Origin: Desulfonatronum thiodismutans
Lineage (GTDB): Bacteria > Desulfobacterota > Desulfovibrionia > Desulfovibrionales > Desulfonatronaceae
Reading direction: 5' to 3'
Assembly (NCBI RefSeq): GCF_000717475.1
Contig: NZ_JPIK01000011.1
Location: forward strand, 107,199 to 171,198
DNA: 64,000 bases
A model generated the notes under the pieces. It did not search any database. It saw only the letters and a list, made by a program, of their open reading frames with translations, and was not told where the DNA came from. Numbering within the stretch: the stretch's first letter is position 1; the number at the start of each line of letters is the position of its first letter. This document shows, one piece after another, positions 17,948 to 27,476 of this stretch. A program made the position numbers and the translations under genes.

Positions 17948-17997
17948 CGAGTTCACGAAAGCGAGTCCCGGCATATCGGGAGTCGCACGTGAACTCG
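17948..17997. other. Inverted repeat between the lapA- and lapB-like genes
   Basis: CGAGTTCAC (17948-17956) pairs with GTGAACTCG (17989-17997), with a second, shorter stem inside around CCCG/CGGG. It lies in a 266-base gap. It could be an attenuator or an mRNA-stabilising structure; it has no following T-run. Confidence 0.5.
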
Positions 17998-18165
17998 GTG
18001 GTGTTTCCTTTTTCGGGACAAACCGTAATCATTCCCGGCATTGTTCTTATGCTATTGTTATGCATTGACACGACATGGCGCTCTTGTTTGAATGTCGAAT
18101 ATCTGCCTGAAACACGCTCACCCGAGCACCATCCATTTCACCATTTTAACCATTGAGCTGAAGTG

Positions 18166-19287
18166 ATGCGGGATTGGATAAAAACGGTTTTTTCCTCCAG
18201 GTCCCAGGGCCTGGATCATTTTCCCAATGAAACCCACATGGACGGGCTGTTGCCTCCCTCCGAGGACACCTTCGCGGCCATCAACGAGTTGAGCCGGGTG
18301 GTCAAGAACAATCCGGACGCCGTGGAAATCTATCTGGCTTTGGGCAATTTGTATCGCTCCCAGGGGGAGATCGAGCGGGCCGTACATATCCGCCAGAACC
18401 TGATCCTGCGCCCCGGTCTGCATCAGGAATTCAAAGCCCGGGCATATTATGAGCTGGGCCGGGACTACAAGCGCGGCGGGTTCGTGGACCGGGCCTTCGA
18501 CGCCTTGCGCCAGGCCCGTAAGATCGCCGGCAACAATCCGGCCATCACCCTGGAGCTGGCCAAACTCAGCGCCGAATCCGAGGAATACGTCCAAGCGGCC
18601 AAGTATTACCAGGAGTTGGGCAACTCCATCGCCGAAGCCCATTACCTGGTTCGGCAGGCCCAGAAAGAATGTCGGGACGACCCCAAGCGCTCCCAGGCCG
18701 GAAAATGGCTGGACCGGGCCCTGAAGGTTTATTCGGGATGCATGGAGGCTTGGTTGGAAAAACTGCAACGTGCCTGGGGCGGGCAGGAGAAAACCAAGCC
18801 GGCCAAGATCCTGGAACTCGCAATGGCCCTGGTTCCGGAACAGATGCGATTCATGTTGCTCGAAGGACTTCTGAGCACCGCAAGTACCAACAACCGTTCC
18901 GGTAACTCCTCTCCTTCCACCCCGGACCTGGACGCCGCTCTGGCCGTGCTTTCCGGCTACCCCCAGGATATGCTCCTCCAGTATTACGGAGGCCTGTTGC
19001 TGCTGAATCAAGGCCATGTACAGGATGCCCTGGCTTGGTTCGAGCGCTGTCTGATCCTGGAGCCGAATTTCTGGCTGGCTCGCCTGGAAATTTTGAACCT
19101 GGCCAAAGAGCGCCACGACCTGCCCCAGACTCTGGACGTACAATTGGAATTCTTCATTTCACGGGCTCGTGAAGTCAAACGCTTTTCCTGCCGTCAGTGC
19201 GGTCTTAAGCGGGAATCAATCTTTTTCATCTGTCCCCGCTGCGGTTCCTGGCATTCCATCACCTTTCGCCGCAATTTGAATGAGTGA
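18166..19287 (+). CDS. LapB-like TPR protein with C-terminal rubredoxin-type metal knuckles
   Basis: A 373-residue protein. TPR repeats cover about residues 30-320 (for example NPDAVEIYLALGNLYRSQGE and LEPNFWLARLEILNLAK). The C-terminus has the two-knuckle motif CRQCGLKRES followed by CPRCGSWHS, the hallmark of LapB (YciM), which binds iron there. E. coli LapB begins with a membrane helix and adapts FtsH to LpxC degradation. The N-terminus here (RDWIKTVFSSRSQGLDHF) has no clear membrane helix, so membrane contact may come from LapA. ATG 18166 is chosen; GTG 18163 is immediately before it. It overlaps mutS by 8 bases. Confidence 0.8.
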   Translation: MRDWIKTVFSSRSQGLDHFPNETHMDGLLPPSEDTFAAINELSRVVKNNPDAVEIYLALGNLYRSQGEIERAVHIRQNLILRPGLHQEFKARAYYELGRDYKRGGFVDRAFDALRQARKIAGNNPAITLELAKLSAESEEYVQAAKYYQELGNSIAEAHYLVRQAQKECRDDPKRSQAGKWLDRALKVYSGCMEAWLEKLQRAWGGQEKTKPAKILELAMALVPEQMRFMLLEGLLSTASTNNRSGNSSPSTPDLDAALAVLSGYPQDMLLQYYGGLLLLNQGHVQDALAWFERCLILEPNFWLARLEILNLAKERHDLPQTLDVQLEFFISRAREVKRFSCRQCGLKRESIFFICPRCGSWHSITFRRNLNE

Positions 19288-22036
19288 TTCAACCCCGCCA
19301 AAATTGACGCCCATGCTGGAGCAGTATCTGGGCATCAAGGCCGCTCATCCGGACGCGTTGCTTTTTTTCCGCATGGGCGACTTCTACGAACTGTTTTTCG
19401 AAGACGCCGAAACCGCGGCCCGTGAGCTGCAGATCACCCTGACCAGCCGCAACCCCAACGCCGAAAATCCCGTACCCATGTGCGGGGTGCCCTATCACGC
19501 CTGCGAATCCTATCTGACCCAGCTCCTGGACAAGGGCATCAAGGTGGCCATCTGCGACCAGGTCGAGGACCCTCGCGAGGCCAAGGGGTTGGTCAAGCGA
19601 GCCGTGACACGGGTTCTGACGCCGGGTACCCTGGTGGAGGATGCCGGACTGGAGGCCAAGGAACACCATTTTCTGGCCGCTCTGTTCTGGGACGCTCAGG
19701 CGGATTTCGGCGGACTGGCCTGGGTGGACGTGTCCACCGGGGAATGCCGGGGCATCCGGATACGCGGCCAGATGCCGCTCTGGTCCTGGGTAAACAAACT
19801 TCAGCCCCGGGAACTTCTGCTGCCCGAGCATCTCCGCCCTCCGGTCCAGGCCGGGGACGTCGCCGCCCGGATCACCCCGCTGCCCGTGCGCGGGTTCTTC
19901 GAGTTCGGACAGGCCAGGGAACGGATCCTGCGCACCCAGGGCGTGGCCGATCCGCACGTCCTGGATCTGGAGAACAAGCCCCAACTCATCCAGGCCTTCG
20001 GGGCCCTACTGGCCTACCTGAAGCAGACCCAGAAGCGCGACCCGAACCACCTCCAGTCGATCCAAGTCATCCAGCCCGGCGATTTTCTGCTTCTGGACGA
20101 AGTCACCCTGCGCAACCTGGAAATTTTTCGCCGCCTGGACGGCGGACGCGGCCCGGGCACCCTACGCCACGTCCTGGACCAGACCCTGACGCCCATGGGC
20201 GGCCGCCTGCTGGAGTCCCGACTGCATTACCCCTGGAAGGACCCGGAGCCGATCCTCCAAAACCAGGCCGTGGTCGCCGCGCTACTGGAAAACGATGCAT
20301 CCCGGTCCGAGCTTGCCCAACGGTTGTCCACCACCACGGACCTGGAACGAATCTCCACCCGGATTTCCATGAACCGGACCTCACCTCGGGATTTCGCGGC
20401 TCTGCGTCAAGGCGTGGCCCGTTTGCCCGGACTCCGGGAGACCCTCGGAAACCTGCTTCAAACCTACGGCGAGCAATATAATGATACGTCGGAGAACGGT
20501 ACTCCCGCTTCCCCGGCTTCTGACGACAACTCGCCGCCCATCCTGCTCCAGGAGCATCTGCGTTCCTGGGATGATCTGAACGACCTGACCGACCTGCTCC
20601 AGCGGGCCCTGGTAGACACCCCTCCCTTGCTGATCACGGACGGCGGCATTTTCCGCTCTGGATACGACCAGGATTTGGACGCGCTACTGGACTTGGTGGA
20701 GCACGGGCAGGATACCTTGCGGGAGATGTTGGCCCGGGAACAGGAGTTGACCGGCCAGCCGAAGCTGAAGATGGGCTATAACCGGGTGTTCGGGTATTAT
20801 TTCGAGCTGCCCAGATCCCAGACCAGGGAACTGCCCGAGCGATTCCAGCGGCGGCAGTCCCTGGTCTCCAGCGAACGCTTCGTCACCGAAGAGCTCAAGG
20901 AACTGGAAGATCGCCTGCTAGGAGCCTCGGATCGGCGCAAGATTCTGGAGCACAAACTGTTTCAGGAACTGCGTGACAAGGTAGACCAATTCCGTTCACG
21001 GGTGATGCGCATGGCCGAGACCGTGGCCCGCCTGGACGTCTGGCTGGCCTTGGCCGAGGCGGCCAGGAAGTGGTCCTGGTCCCGCCCCGACATTGCCACG
21101 GATCTGAACATTTCCATCATCAGCGGACGCCATCCAGGCATCGAGGCCTGCCAGGGCAGCGCGGACTACATCCCCAACGACGTGCACCTGGACGACCAGC
21201 GCCGGGTACTGATCATCACCGGCCCGAACATGGGCGGCAAGTCCACGGTGCTGCGCCAGACCGCGTTGATCTGCATCCTGGCCCAGATCGGCTCCTTCGT
21301 CCCGGCGGCTCAGGCGACCATCGGCCTCACGGACCGGATATTCACCCGGGTAGGGGCTTCGGACAACTTGAGTCTTGGGCAAAGCACCTTTATGGTGGAG
21401 ATGATCGAGACGGCGCGCATCCTGCGCCAAGCCACCCAGCGCAGTCTGGTCATCCTGGATGAAATCGGCCGGGGAACCAGCACCTACGACGGCCTGGCCC
21501 TGGCCTGGGCCGTGGTGGAGGAACTCTCCGGCCAGGGGATGAAACAATCCAGAGGTTCGGTGCGGACCCTGTTCGCTACCCATTATCATGAGCTGACCTC
21601 CCTGGAAGGCCGGCTACCCGGGGTGCGCAACTACAACATCGCGGTCAAGGAGTGGAAAGGCGATATCATTTTTCTACGCCGACTTGTCCCCGGTCCTTCT
21701 GACCGCAGCTACGGCATCGAAGTGGCCAAACTGGCAGGCCTGCCGCGCGGAGTCGTGGCCCGTGCCAAGGAAATCCTGGAGGACCTGGACGCCGCGAAAC
21801 ACCCACGAACAGGGCTCCCATCGTCCAGGCCTAAGCGACGAAACTCCACCCGCGAGCCTCTGCCCGGCCTGGGAATCCCCCCCGCCGACCGTGACAACCG
21901 GGAGGAGACCGAAGTACTGAACCACTTACGCCAATTGAACCCGTCGCACCTCAGCCCCATGCAGGCCTTGACCTTGCTCCAGCAATGGAAGGAACGCTTG
22001 GAAGGCGGAGAGCGGACAAGACAGGAACCCAACTGA
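19280..22036 (+). CDS. mutS: DNA mismatch repair protein MutS
   Basis: A 918-residue MutS. The N-terminal mismatch-reading motif is MGDFYELFFEDA (the Phe-x-Glu that inserts at mispairs), followed by connector, core and clamp domains. The ATPase domain has Walker A GPNMGGKST near residue 647, a DEIGRGTSTYDG box and ATHYHELT. It is slightly longer than E. coli MutS because of a C-terminal Arg/Ser-rich spacer before the final tetramer-type helix-hairpin region (LNHLRQLNPSHLSPMQAL). It recognises mismatches and recruits MutL; mutL is not in the window. Confidence 0.98.
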   Translation: MSDSTPPKLTPMLEQYLGIKAAHPDALLFFRMGDFYELFFEDAETAARELQITLTSRNPNAENPVPMCGVPYHACESYLTQLLDKGIKVAICDQVEDPREAKGLVKRAVTRVLTPGTLVEDAGLEAKEHHFLAALFWDAQADFGGLAWVDVSTGECRGIRIRGQMPLWSWVNKLQPRELLLPEHLRPPVQAGDVAARITPLPVRGFFEFGQARERILRTQGVADPHVLDLENKPQLIQAFGALLAYLKQTQKRDPNHLQSIQVIQPGDFLLLDEVTLRNLEIFRRLDGGRGPGTLRHVLDQTLTPMGGRLLESRLHYPWKDPEPILQNQAVVAALLENDASRSELAQRLSTTTDLERISTRISMNRTSPRDFAALRQGVARLPGLRETLGNLLQTYGEQYNDTSENGTPASPASDDNSPPILLQEHLRSWDDLNDLTDLLQRALVDTPPLLITDGGIFRSGYDQDLDALLDLVEHGQDTLREMLAREQELTGQPKLKMGYNRVFGYYFELPRSQTRELPERFQRRQSLVSSERFVTEELKELEDRLLGASDRRKILEHKLFQELRDKVDQFRSRVMRMAETVARLDVWLALAEAARKWSWSRPDIATDLNISIISGRHPGIEACQGSADYIPNDVHLDDQRRVLIITGPNMGGKSTVLRQTALICILAQIGSFVPAAQATIGLTDRIFTRVGASDNLSLGQSTFMVEMIETARILRQATQRSLVILDEIGRGTSTYDGLALAWAVVEELSGQGMKQSRGSVRTLFATHYHELTSLEGRLPGVRNYNIAVKEWKGDIIFLRRLVPGPSDRSYGIEVAKLAGLPRGVVARAKEILEDLDAAKHPRTGLPSSRPKRRNSTREPLPGLGIPPADRDNREETEVLNHLRQLNPSHLSPMQALTLLQQWKERLEGGERTRQEPN

Positions 22037-22051
22037 AGGAGACTCAAACCC

Positions 22052-23305
22052 ATGCATCACTTCACATATCGCGATGGCGAGCTGTACGCCGAAGACGTGG
22101 CGGTCCGGGATCTGGCCGCCGAGTACGGCACTCCGCTGTACGTTTATTCCACGGCTACCTTTAGGCGTCATTTCCAAGCCTTTGATTCGGCCTTCGCCGA
22201 CCTGCCTCATATGACGTGCTATTCGGTCAAGGCCAATTCCAACCTGTGCGTACTGCGTCTGCTCAGCGAACTGGGCGCGGGCATGGACATCGTTTCCGGA
22301 GGCGAACTGTTCCGGGCTCTTGCCGCCGGGGTTCCGGCACGCAAGATTGTATATTCCGGAGTGGGTAAACGAGCCGAGGAAATCCGGGAAGCCCTGCTGG
22401 CCGACATCCTGATGTTCAACGTGGAATCCATGGACGAACTGCGACGGATCAACGATATTGCCCTGGAACTGGACAAGGTTGCCCGGATCAGCCTGCGCAT
22501 CAATCCGGATGTGGACCCCAAGACCCATCCCTACATTTCCACGGGAATGAAAAACAACAAGTTCGGTCTGGACATCAAACAGTCACTGGAAGGCTACGAA
22601 CTGGCCCTCAAGCTTCCAGGCATCGAGCCCGTGGGCATCGACTGCCACATCGGCTCCCAGCTCACCTCCATCGACCCGTTCCTGGAAGCCCTGCACCGGA
22701 TCAAGGACTTCAATCAAAAACTCAAAACAATGGGCGTGGATGTTCGCTTTCTGGATCTGGGCGGCGGCCTGGGCATCACCTATGATCAGGAAGAGCCGCC
22801 GCACCCCAAGGATTTCGGCCAGATCCTGGTCCGGGAACTTCAGGACATGGACGTCACCCTGATTCTCGAACCGGGTCGGGTCATCGCCGGGAACACGGGC
22901 ATTCTGGTCACGGAAGTCGTGTACACCAAATCCACGGAAACCAAGCACTTCGTAATCGTGGACGCCGCCATGAACGACTTGGTCCGCCCGTCCCTGTACC
23001 AGTCCCATCACACCATTGCCGAGGTCAGGCCCCAAGGTCGGTCGACACGGAACGTGGACGTGGTCGGGCCCATCTGCGAATCAGGTGATTTTCTGGCCCG
23101 GGATCGAGATCTGCCCGAAGTACGTTCTGGTGAGCTGCTGGCGATCTTTTCCGCCGGGGCTTACGGTTTCACCATGTCTTCTCAGTATAATTCCCGCCCC
23201 CGTGCCGCTGAAATCCTGGTGGACGGCTCCCAGGTCATGTTGGCCCGCAAACGCGAAACCTACAACGACTTGGTTGCCCTGGAGCGTCAATGCCTCAAGG
23301 AATGA
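22052..23305 (+). CDS. lysA: Diaminopimelate decarboxylase
   Basis: A 417-residue fold-III PLP enzyme that converts meso-diaminopimelate to lysine. The cofactor lysine is in CYSVKANSN, the glycine-rich phosphate loop is LDLGGGLGI, EPGR follows, and the substrate Cys motif is CESGDF. The length is typical. The start has GGAG upstream. The stop overlaps the next gene, a sensor kinase, by 16 bases. Confidence 0.97.
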   Translation: MHHFTYRDGELYAEDVAVRDLAAEYGTPLYVYSTATFRRHFQAFDSAFADLPHMTCYSVKANSNLCVLRLLSELGAGMDIVSGGELFRALAAGVPARKIVYSGVGKRAEEIREALLADILMFNVESMDELRRINDIALELDKVARISLRINPDVDPKTHPYISTGMKNNKFGLDIKQSLEGYELALKLPGIEPVGIDCHIGSQLTSIDPFLEALHRIKDFNQKLKTMGVDVRFLDLGGGLGITYDQEEPPHPKDFGQILVRELQDMDVTLILEPGRVIAGNTGILVTEVVYTKSTETKHFVIVDAAMNDLVRPSLYQSHHTIAEVRPQGRSTRNVDVVGPICESGDFLARDRDLPEVRSGELLAIFSAGAYGFTMSSQYNSRPRAAEILVDGSQVMLARKRETYNDLVALERQCLKE

Positions 23306-24462
23306 ACGTCCTCTTTGAGCGAATGCCGTCCATACCGACCCCCATGGACCGGTTGCGCGGCTTTCAAAGCCAACTTGGTATCCATCAAGAGGACTTCGCT
23401 CGGATGGATCATCTTTCGGACACGTTTTTGCCGGAAAAAGAACGGTTCGCCCAGCGGGTCTTCGACCATTTTCACGGCATCCCGGCAACTCGTATCGTCC
23501 TGGATCACGGCCCATCCCAAGAACGGATGCTGCGGATCTGGTCCCATTGGTACGAATCCTTTTTCCAGAACCGCGACCAAGACGCTTTTCTAATCGCCCA
23601 ATGGCGCAGCGGCCTGAACCATGTGGCCGCGGGCATCGATCATCGCTACATCAGCCTGGCCTACGCCATGGCCCGCAAATTTATTCATGAAACGGCCTTT
23701 GCCAAGCTGGATCCGGAACCCTGCTCAACAGCCATCGATCTGATGGACCGCCTCCTGGATCTCTGCCTGCTGGTGGAGACGGACGCCTTCATTACCTCCC
23801 TGACCAAGTGCGATTTGGAGATCATTCGCGGCATAGCCCATCAGGTCCGCAACCCTTTGATGGTCATTGGCGGCAATGTCCTGCGCTTGCGCAAACAGCT
23901 TCCCGCGGACGACCCCAGACACGAAGTCTACGAGACCATGCTCCTGGAAGCCAACCGGCTGGAACGGATGGTTCGCAATGTGACCACCTACAACGAAGTC
24001 TTCCAACGCGAGCCCCGACCCAACTCCTGCGATCTGGACTCCGCGATCAAGGCCTCCCTGAAGGAACTGCAACCTAGGGAAGGGATTACCGTGGAGATCC
24101 GGCTGGACCCGCGCCATCCCAACGTGCTGGCGGACCCGGAAGACTTGCGGGTCATCCTGTACCACTTGATCCAAAACAGCCTGGAAAACGCGGTGGACGC
24201 CTCCGCCCCCATGGTCCGGATCGCATCCGCCCAAAGCGAAACAAACGGCGACTTTCTGGATATCCACATCTTCAACAACGGCCCGACCCCGGATCCGGAC
24301 AGCCTGGAGAGCCTGTTCACGCCATTTTACTCCACCAAGGCCCTGGGCACGGGCTTCGGCCTGCCCATCGCCAGACTGGCCGTGCGCAAGAACCACGGCC
24401 ACCTAACCTTGCGGTCCCTGCCGGAGGAAGGCACGACCTGCCTAGTCACGTTGTCGACGTGA
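23290..24462 (+). CDS. Globin-coupled sensor histidine kinase (protoglobin domain + HisKA/HATPase)
   Basis: A 390-residue soluble kinase. Residues about 15-165 match the protoglobin/globin-coupled sensor fold: a distal region (RIWSHWYESFFQNRD), then RSGLNHVAAGIDHRYISLAYAMA, where the first His is the expected heme-binding proximal His. Residues about 175-390 are a kinase core with H-box IAHQVRNPL, N-box HLIQNSLENAVDAS, and GTGFGLPIARL. Such proteins sense O2, CO or NO by heme. No receiver or membrane helix is present, so the phosphate acceptor is elsewhere. ATG 23290 (GGAG upstream) overlaps the end of lysA. Confidence 0.85.
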   Translation: MPQGMNVLFERMPSIPTPMDRLRGFQSQLGIHQEDFARMDHLSDTFLPEKERFAQRVFDHFHGIPATRIVLDHGPSQERMLRIWSHWYESFFQNRDQDAFLIAQWRSGLNHVAAGIDHRYISLAYAMARKFIHETAFAKLDPEPCSTAIDLMDRLLDLCLLVETDAFITSLTKCDLEIIRGIAHQVRNPLMVIGGNVLRLRKQLPADDPRHEVYETMLLEANRLERMVRNVTTYNEVFQREPRPNSCDLDSAIKASLKELQPREGITVEIRLDPRHPNVLADPEDLRVILYHLIQNSLENAVDASAPMVRIASAQSETNGDFLDIHIFNNGPTPDPDSLESLFTPFYSTKALGTGFGLPIARLAVRKNHGHLTLRSLPEEGTTCLVTLST

Positions 24463-24522
24463 CTTCAGCCCTTTTTTGAAACTTCGGCAATGATTCCCTT
24501 CAACTCCCCTGAGGAGGACGAC

Positions 24523-25473
24523 ATGGAAAAACCGCTGCGCTTGGGCATCAGCTCATGTTTATTGGGCAACAACGTCCGTTATGACGGCGGGCACAAGCTG
24601 GACCGTTTCTTGCGGGACACCCTGGGCAAGTACGTGGAGTTCGTGCCGGTCTGCCCGGAGGTGGAGTGTGGGATGTCCGTGCCCCGGGAGGCCATGCGGT
24701 TGGTGGGAGACATCGAGGCCCCCCGGCTGCGGACCATTCGGTCCGGCGAGGATCTGACGGACCAGATGCTGGCCTGGGCCGCGGAGAAGAACGAATGGCT
24801 GGCCGGACAGGATTTGTGCGGCTTCATCTTCAAGAGCAAGTCCCCATCCAGCGGCCTGCAAGGCGTGAAGGTCTACTCCGAGCAAGGCATGCCCCAACAA
24901 AAAGGAGTGGGCATTTTCGCCAAGACGTTCATCACTCGCTTCCCCGACATCCCGGTGGAGGACGACGGACGTTTGAACGACCCGGGCCTGCGGGAAAACT
25001 TCATCGAACGGATTTTCACGGCTCGGCGCTGGCAGGACGTGGTCGCGGCCAAGCCGGCCCTGGGGCCGCTGGTTGCCTTTCAGGCGCACCACAAGTATCT
25101 TGTTTTAGCCCACAGCCCGAAGCATTACACGGCCTTGGGCCGCCTGGTGGCCCAGGCCTCGGAAATGGATCGGGACCATGTCTTCGCCGAGTATGGACGC
25201 CTGCTGTCCGAGGCCCTGCGGATACGCACCACCAAGGCCAAATTGTTCAACGTGCTGGAAAAAAGCATGGGCCATTTCAAAAAGCAGATTACGGCCTGGG
25301 AAAAACAGGAACTGCTGGATGTCTTCCGACGCTTCAAGGAAGGCCAAATTCCGCTGATCGTACCGGTGACATTGCTCAACCACTACATCCGCAAGTATGA
25401 TGAGCCGTATCTCAAAACACAGTTCTTCTTCAATCCGCATCCCTTGGAACTCAAACTGCGCAACCACGCCTGA
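24523..25473 (+). CDS. DUF523-DUF1722 two-domain protein (TudS/YbgA-like)
   Basis: A 316-residue protein starting at ATG 24523 after GAGGAGG. The N-terminal about 150 residues are DUF523, with Cys in SSCLLGNNVRYDG and PVCPEVECGM and the Ser/Lys-rich FIFKSKSPSSG. TudS members of this family bind a 4Fe-4S cluster through three such Cys and remove sulfur from thiouracil. The C-terminal part is DUF1722 (YbgA), with FQAHHKYLVLAHSPKHY and VPVTLLNHYIRKY. A desulfurase role on thiolated nucleobases is plausible by family but untested for the fusion. The gene lies between a sensor kinase and a membrane protein gene. Confidence 0.88.
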   Translation: MEKPLRLGISSCLLGNNVRYDGGHKLDRFLRDTLGKYVEFVPVCPEVECGMSVPREAMRLVGDIEAPRLRTIRSGEDLTDQMLAWAAEKNEWLAGQDLCGFIFKSKSPSSGLQGVKVYSEQGMPQQKGVGIFAKTFITRFPDIPVEDDGRLNDPGLRENFIERIFTARRWQDVVAAKPALGPLVAFQAHHKYLVLAHSPKHYTALGRLVAQASEMDRDHVFAEYGRLLSEALRIRTTKAKLFNVLEKSMGHFKKQITAWEKQELLDVFRRFKEGQIPLIVPVTLLNHYIRKYDEPYLKTQFFFNPHPLELKLRNHA

Positions 25474-25503
25474 TCCTCTCCCACGTTCTCCCATGCCCAC
25501 GTC

Positions 25504-26595
25504 ATGCGCCTGATACGAGACTGGTTTCAACGACATTTCAGCGACCCCCAGGTTGTGATCCTGGTGGGCATGCTGATCGTCGTGTTTGCCGGAATCTACT
25601 TCCTGGGACGGATGGTGGTGCCGTTTCTGACCGGGTTGGTCATGGCCTATCTGCTGGAAGGATTGGTGAGGTTTCTGACCAGTTGGCGCGTTCCTCGACT
25701 CCTGGCCGTGCTGATCGTTTTTTTCGGATTCATGACCGGGTCGTTCTTCGCCTTGTTTTGGCTGCTGCCCATGTTGACCAAGCAGATCGCCCAACTGGTT
25801 CAACAGATTCCCGGCCTGATCACCCACACCCAAGCCCTGCTGCTCCAGCTCCCGGAGCGCTATCCCAAATTCATCACCGACGAACAGGTGGTCCAGTTCA
25901 CCACGGCGCTGCGCAACGAACTGTTCACCTTCGGCCAAAAACTGCTGACCTTTTCCGTGGCCTCGGTCACCGGGTTGATCACCATCATCGTGTACTTGAT
26001 CATCGTGCCCATGCTGATCTTCTTTTTCCTCAAGGACAAAGAGAAAATCGTGAGCTGGCTGCGGGCCTTCCTGCCCAAGGAGCGCACCCTGGCCTCACAG
26101 GTCTGGCAGGAAGTGGACAACCAGATCGGCAACTACATCCGGGGAAAATTCTGGGAAATCCTGATAGTCTGGGGCGCGACCTACGCCACCTTCCTCTGGC
26201 TCGGTCTGCAGTACGCCATGCTGCTCGGGCTGGTGGTGGGCCTTTCCGTGCTGATTCCCTATATCGGGGCCGCCGTGGTCACCTTGCCCGTGGCCATTGT
26301 GGCCTACGCCCAATGGGGGTTCGGCGACGAACTGCTGTACGTGCTCATCGCCTACGCCGTGATCCAGGCCATTGACGGCAACATCCTCGCGCCCCTGCTC
26401 TTTTCCGAAGTGGTGGACATCCACCCCGTGGCCATCATCCTGGCTATCCTGGTATTCGGCGGGCTCTGGGGGTTCTGGGGCATCTTCTTCGCAATTCCTT
26501 TGGCCACGGTGGTCCAGGCCGTACTCCGTGCCTGGCCCAGGTCCATCCCCCCGCCTCCGGAATCGACCGATCCCGGCCTCCCGCGGGGAGAGTAA
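25504..26595 (+). CDS. AI-2E family (PerM/YtvI-like) membrane protein
   Basis: A 363-residue integral membrane protein with about seven or eight helices and a cytoplasmic loop. Family hallmarks are a C-terminal GLSVLIPYIGAAVVTLPVAIVA segment and VIQAIDGNILAPLLFSEVVDIHPVAIILAILVFG. The family includes TqsA exporters of autoinducer-2, and others linked to sodium/proton exchange, so the substrate is uncertain. It follows the DUF523 gene by 30 bases and ends the plus-strand run that starts at the ABC transporter. Confidence 0.9.
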   Translation: MRLIRDWFQRHFSDPQVVILVGMLIVVFAGIYFLGRMVVPFLTGLVMAYLLEGLVRFLTSWRVPRLLAVLIVFFGFMTGSFFALFWLLPMLTKQIAQLVQQIPGLITHTQALLLQLPERYPKFITDEQVVQFTTALRNELFTFGQKLLTFSVASVTGLITIIVYLIIVPMLIFFFLKDKEKIVSWLRAFLPKERTLASQVWQEVDNQIGNYIRGKFWEILIVWGATYATFLWLGLQYAMLLGLVVGLSVLIPYIGAAVVTLPVAIVAYAQWGFGDELLYVLIAYAVIQAIDGNILAPLLFSEVVDIHPVAIILAILVFGGLWGFWGIFFAIPLATVVQAVLRAWPRSIPPPPESTDPGLPRGE

Positions 26596-26620
26596 AGAAT
26601 TCCACTTTCCTAACTTCCCG

Positions 26621-27421
26621 CTACTGCTTTCCCTCCGCGATGCGGCGCAACCGGGGAGCCTCCCGAACCTCGGTCCAAATCAGCCCGAGATATTCGTAAA
26701 CGGCCCGTTCGCTCCGACGCAGCGCGACGGCGGATGGGAAATAGTCACCAGGATGGCGCTCCCTCTCCAAGGATTGCTTGACCAGAAAATCCGTTGGAGC
26801 CGGAACCGGGGCCAATCCGGCGGCCTTGGCCAAAGCCACGGACCTGGGCATGTGCGAGGCCGAGGTCACCAATAAAAAAGGCTCGTCCGCCGCGATCACC
26901 TCCCGCAAAGCCAGCATCTCTTCCGCCGTATCCCTGGGCTGGTCCAACAGCACTTTCGGCTCCAACTCCCCCAGCTCTCCAGCCGCTGCAGCCATGACCC
27001 AGGCATGGGAAAAGGCATCGAAAATCGCTCCTCCCGTAAAAATCAAAACACTCTCCGGAAGCTGTCGATGCAGCCGGATTCCTTCGATGAGTCGGGCCAG
27101 CGAAGCGTCGGACAGTTGCATGGTCGCGGTCAGTCGGGGATCAGAGCGATGCCCTCCGCCCAGCACGACGACAAACCTGACGTCCGCCAAGTCCCAAGCA
27201 CTCGTCACGGGTTCATAGCGAAGCTCCAACGGAGTCAGAAGGCGATCCGCCACCGGGGACGACGCAAAGCCCATCGCCATCATTGTCCCCAGGAGCAGCA
27301 ATACCCCAGCCAATTTCCGGCTCTTCCCGAACCACGACAGCACCAGCCCGGCAACCAGCAGCAGTCCGGCTACGCTCAGGGGCATGCAGAGCAGGCCGAT
27401 AATTTTTTTCAGTAGGAACAT
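26621..27421 (-). CDS. elyC: ElyC-like envelope biogenesis factor (DUF218)
   Basis: A 266-residue membrane-anchored protein. Two N-terminal helices (IIGLLCMPLSVAGLLLVAGL and LAGVLLLLGTMMAMGFA) are followed by PVADRLLTPLE and a DUF218 domain with VVVLGGG, LIFTGG, DTAEEM and LLVTSASHMPR. The order and spacing match E. coli ElyC (YcbC), which is needed for peptidoglycan synthesis with undecaprenyl phosphate carriers. Gene symbol by homology. It stands between the convergent AI-2E gene and the SNF2 gene. Confidence 0.88.
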   Translation of the reverse strand: MFLLKKIIGLLCMPLSVAGLLLVAGLVLSWFGKSRKLAGVLLLLGTMMAMGFASSPVADRLLTPLELRYEPVTSAWDLADVRFVVVLGGGHRSDPRLTATMQLSDASLARLIEGIRLHRQLPESVLIFTGGAIFDAFSHAWVMAAAAGELGELEPKVLLDQPRDTAEEMLALREVIAADEPFLLVTSASHMPRSVALAKAAGLAPVPAPTDFLVKQSLERERHPGDYFPSAVALRRSERAVYEYLGLIWTEVREAPRLRRIAEGKQ

Positions 27422-27476
27422 CGTCGCCCCATATCTCGCTTGTCATCTCTTCGTTGACCAGAAAAAGACATGGTGC

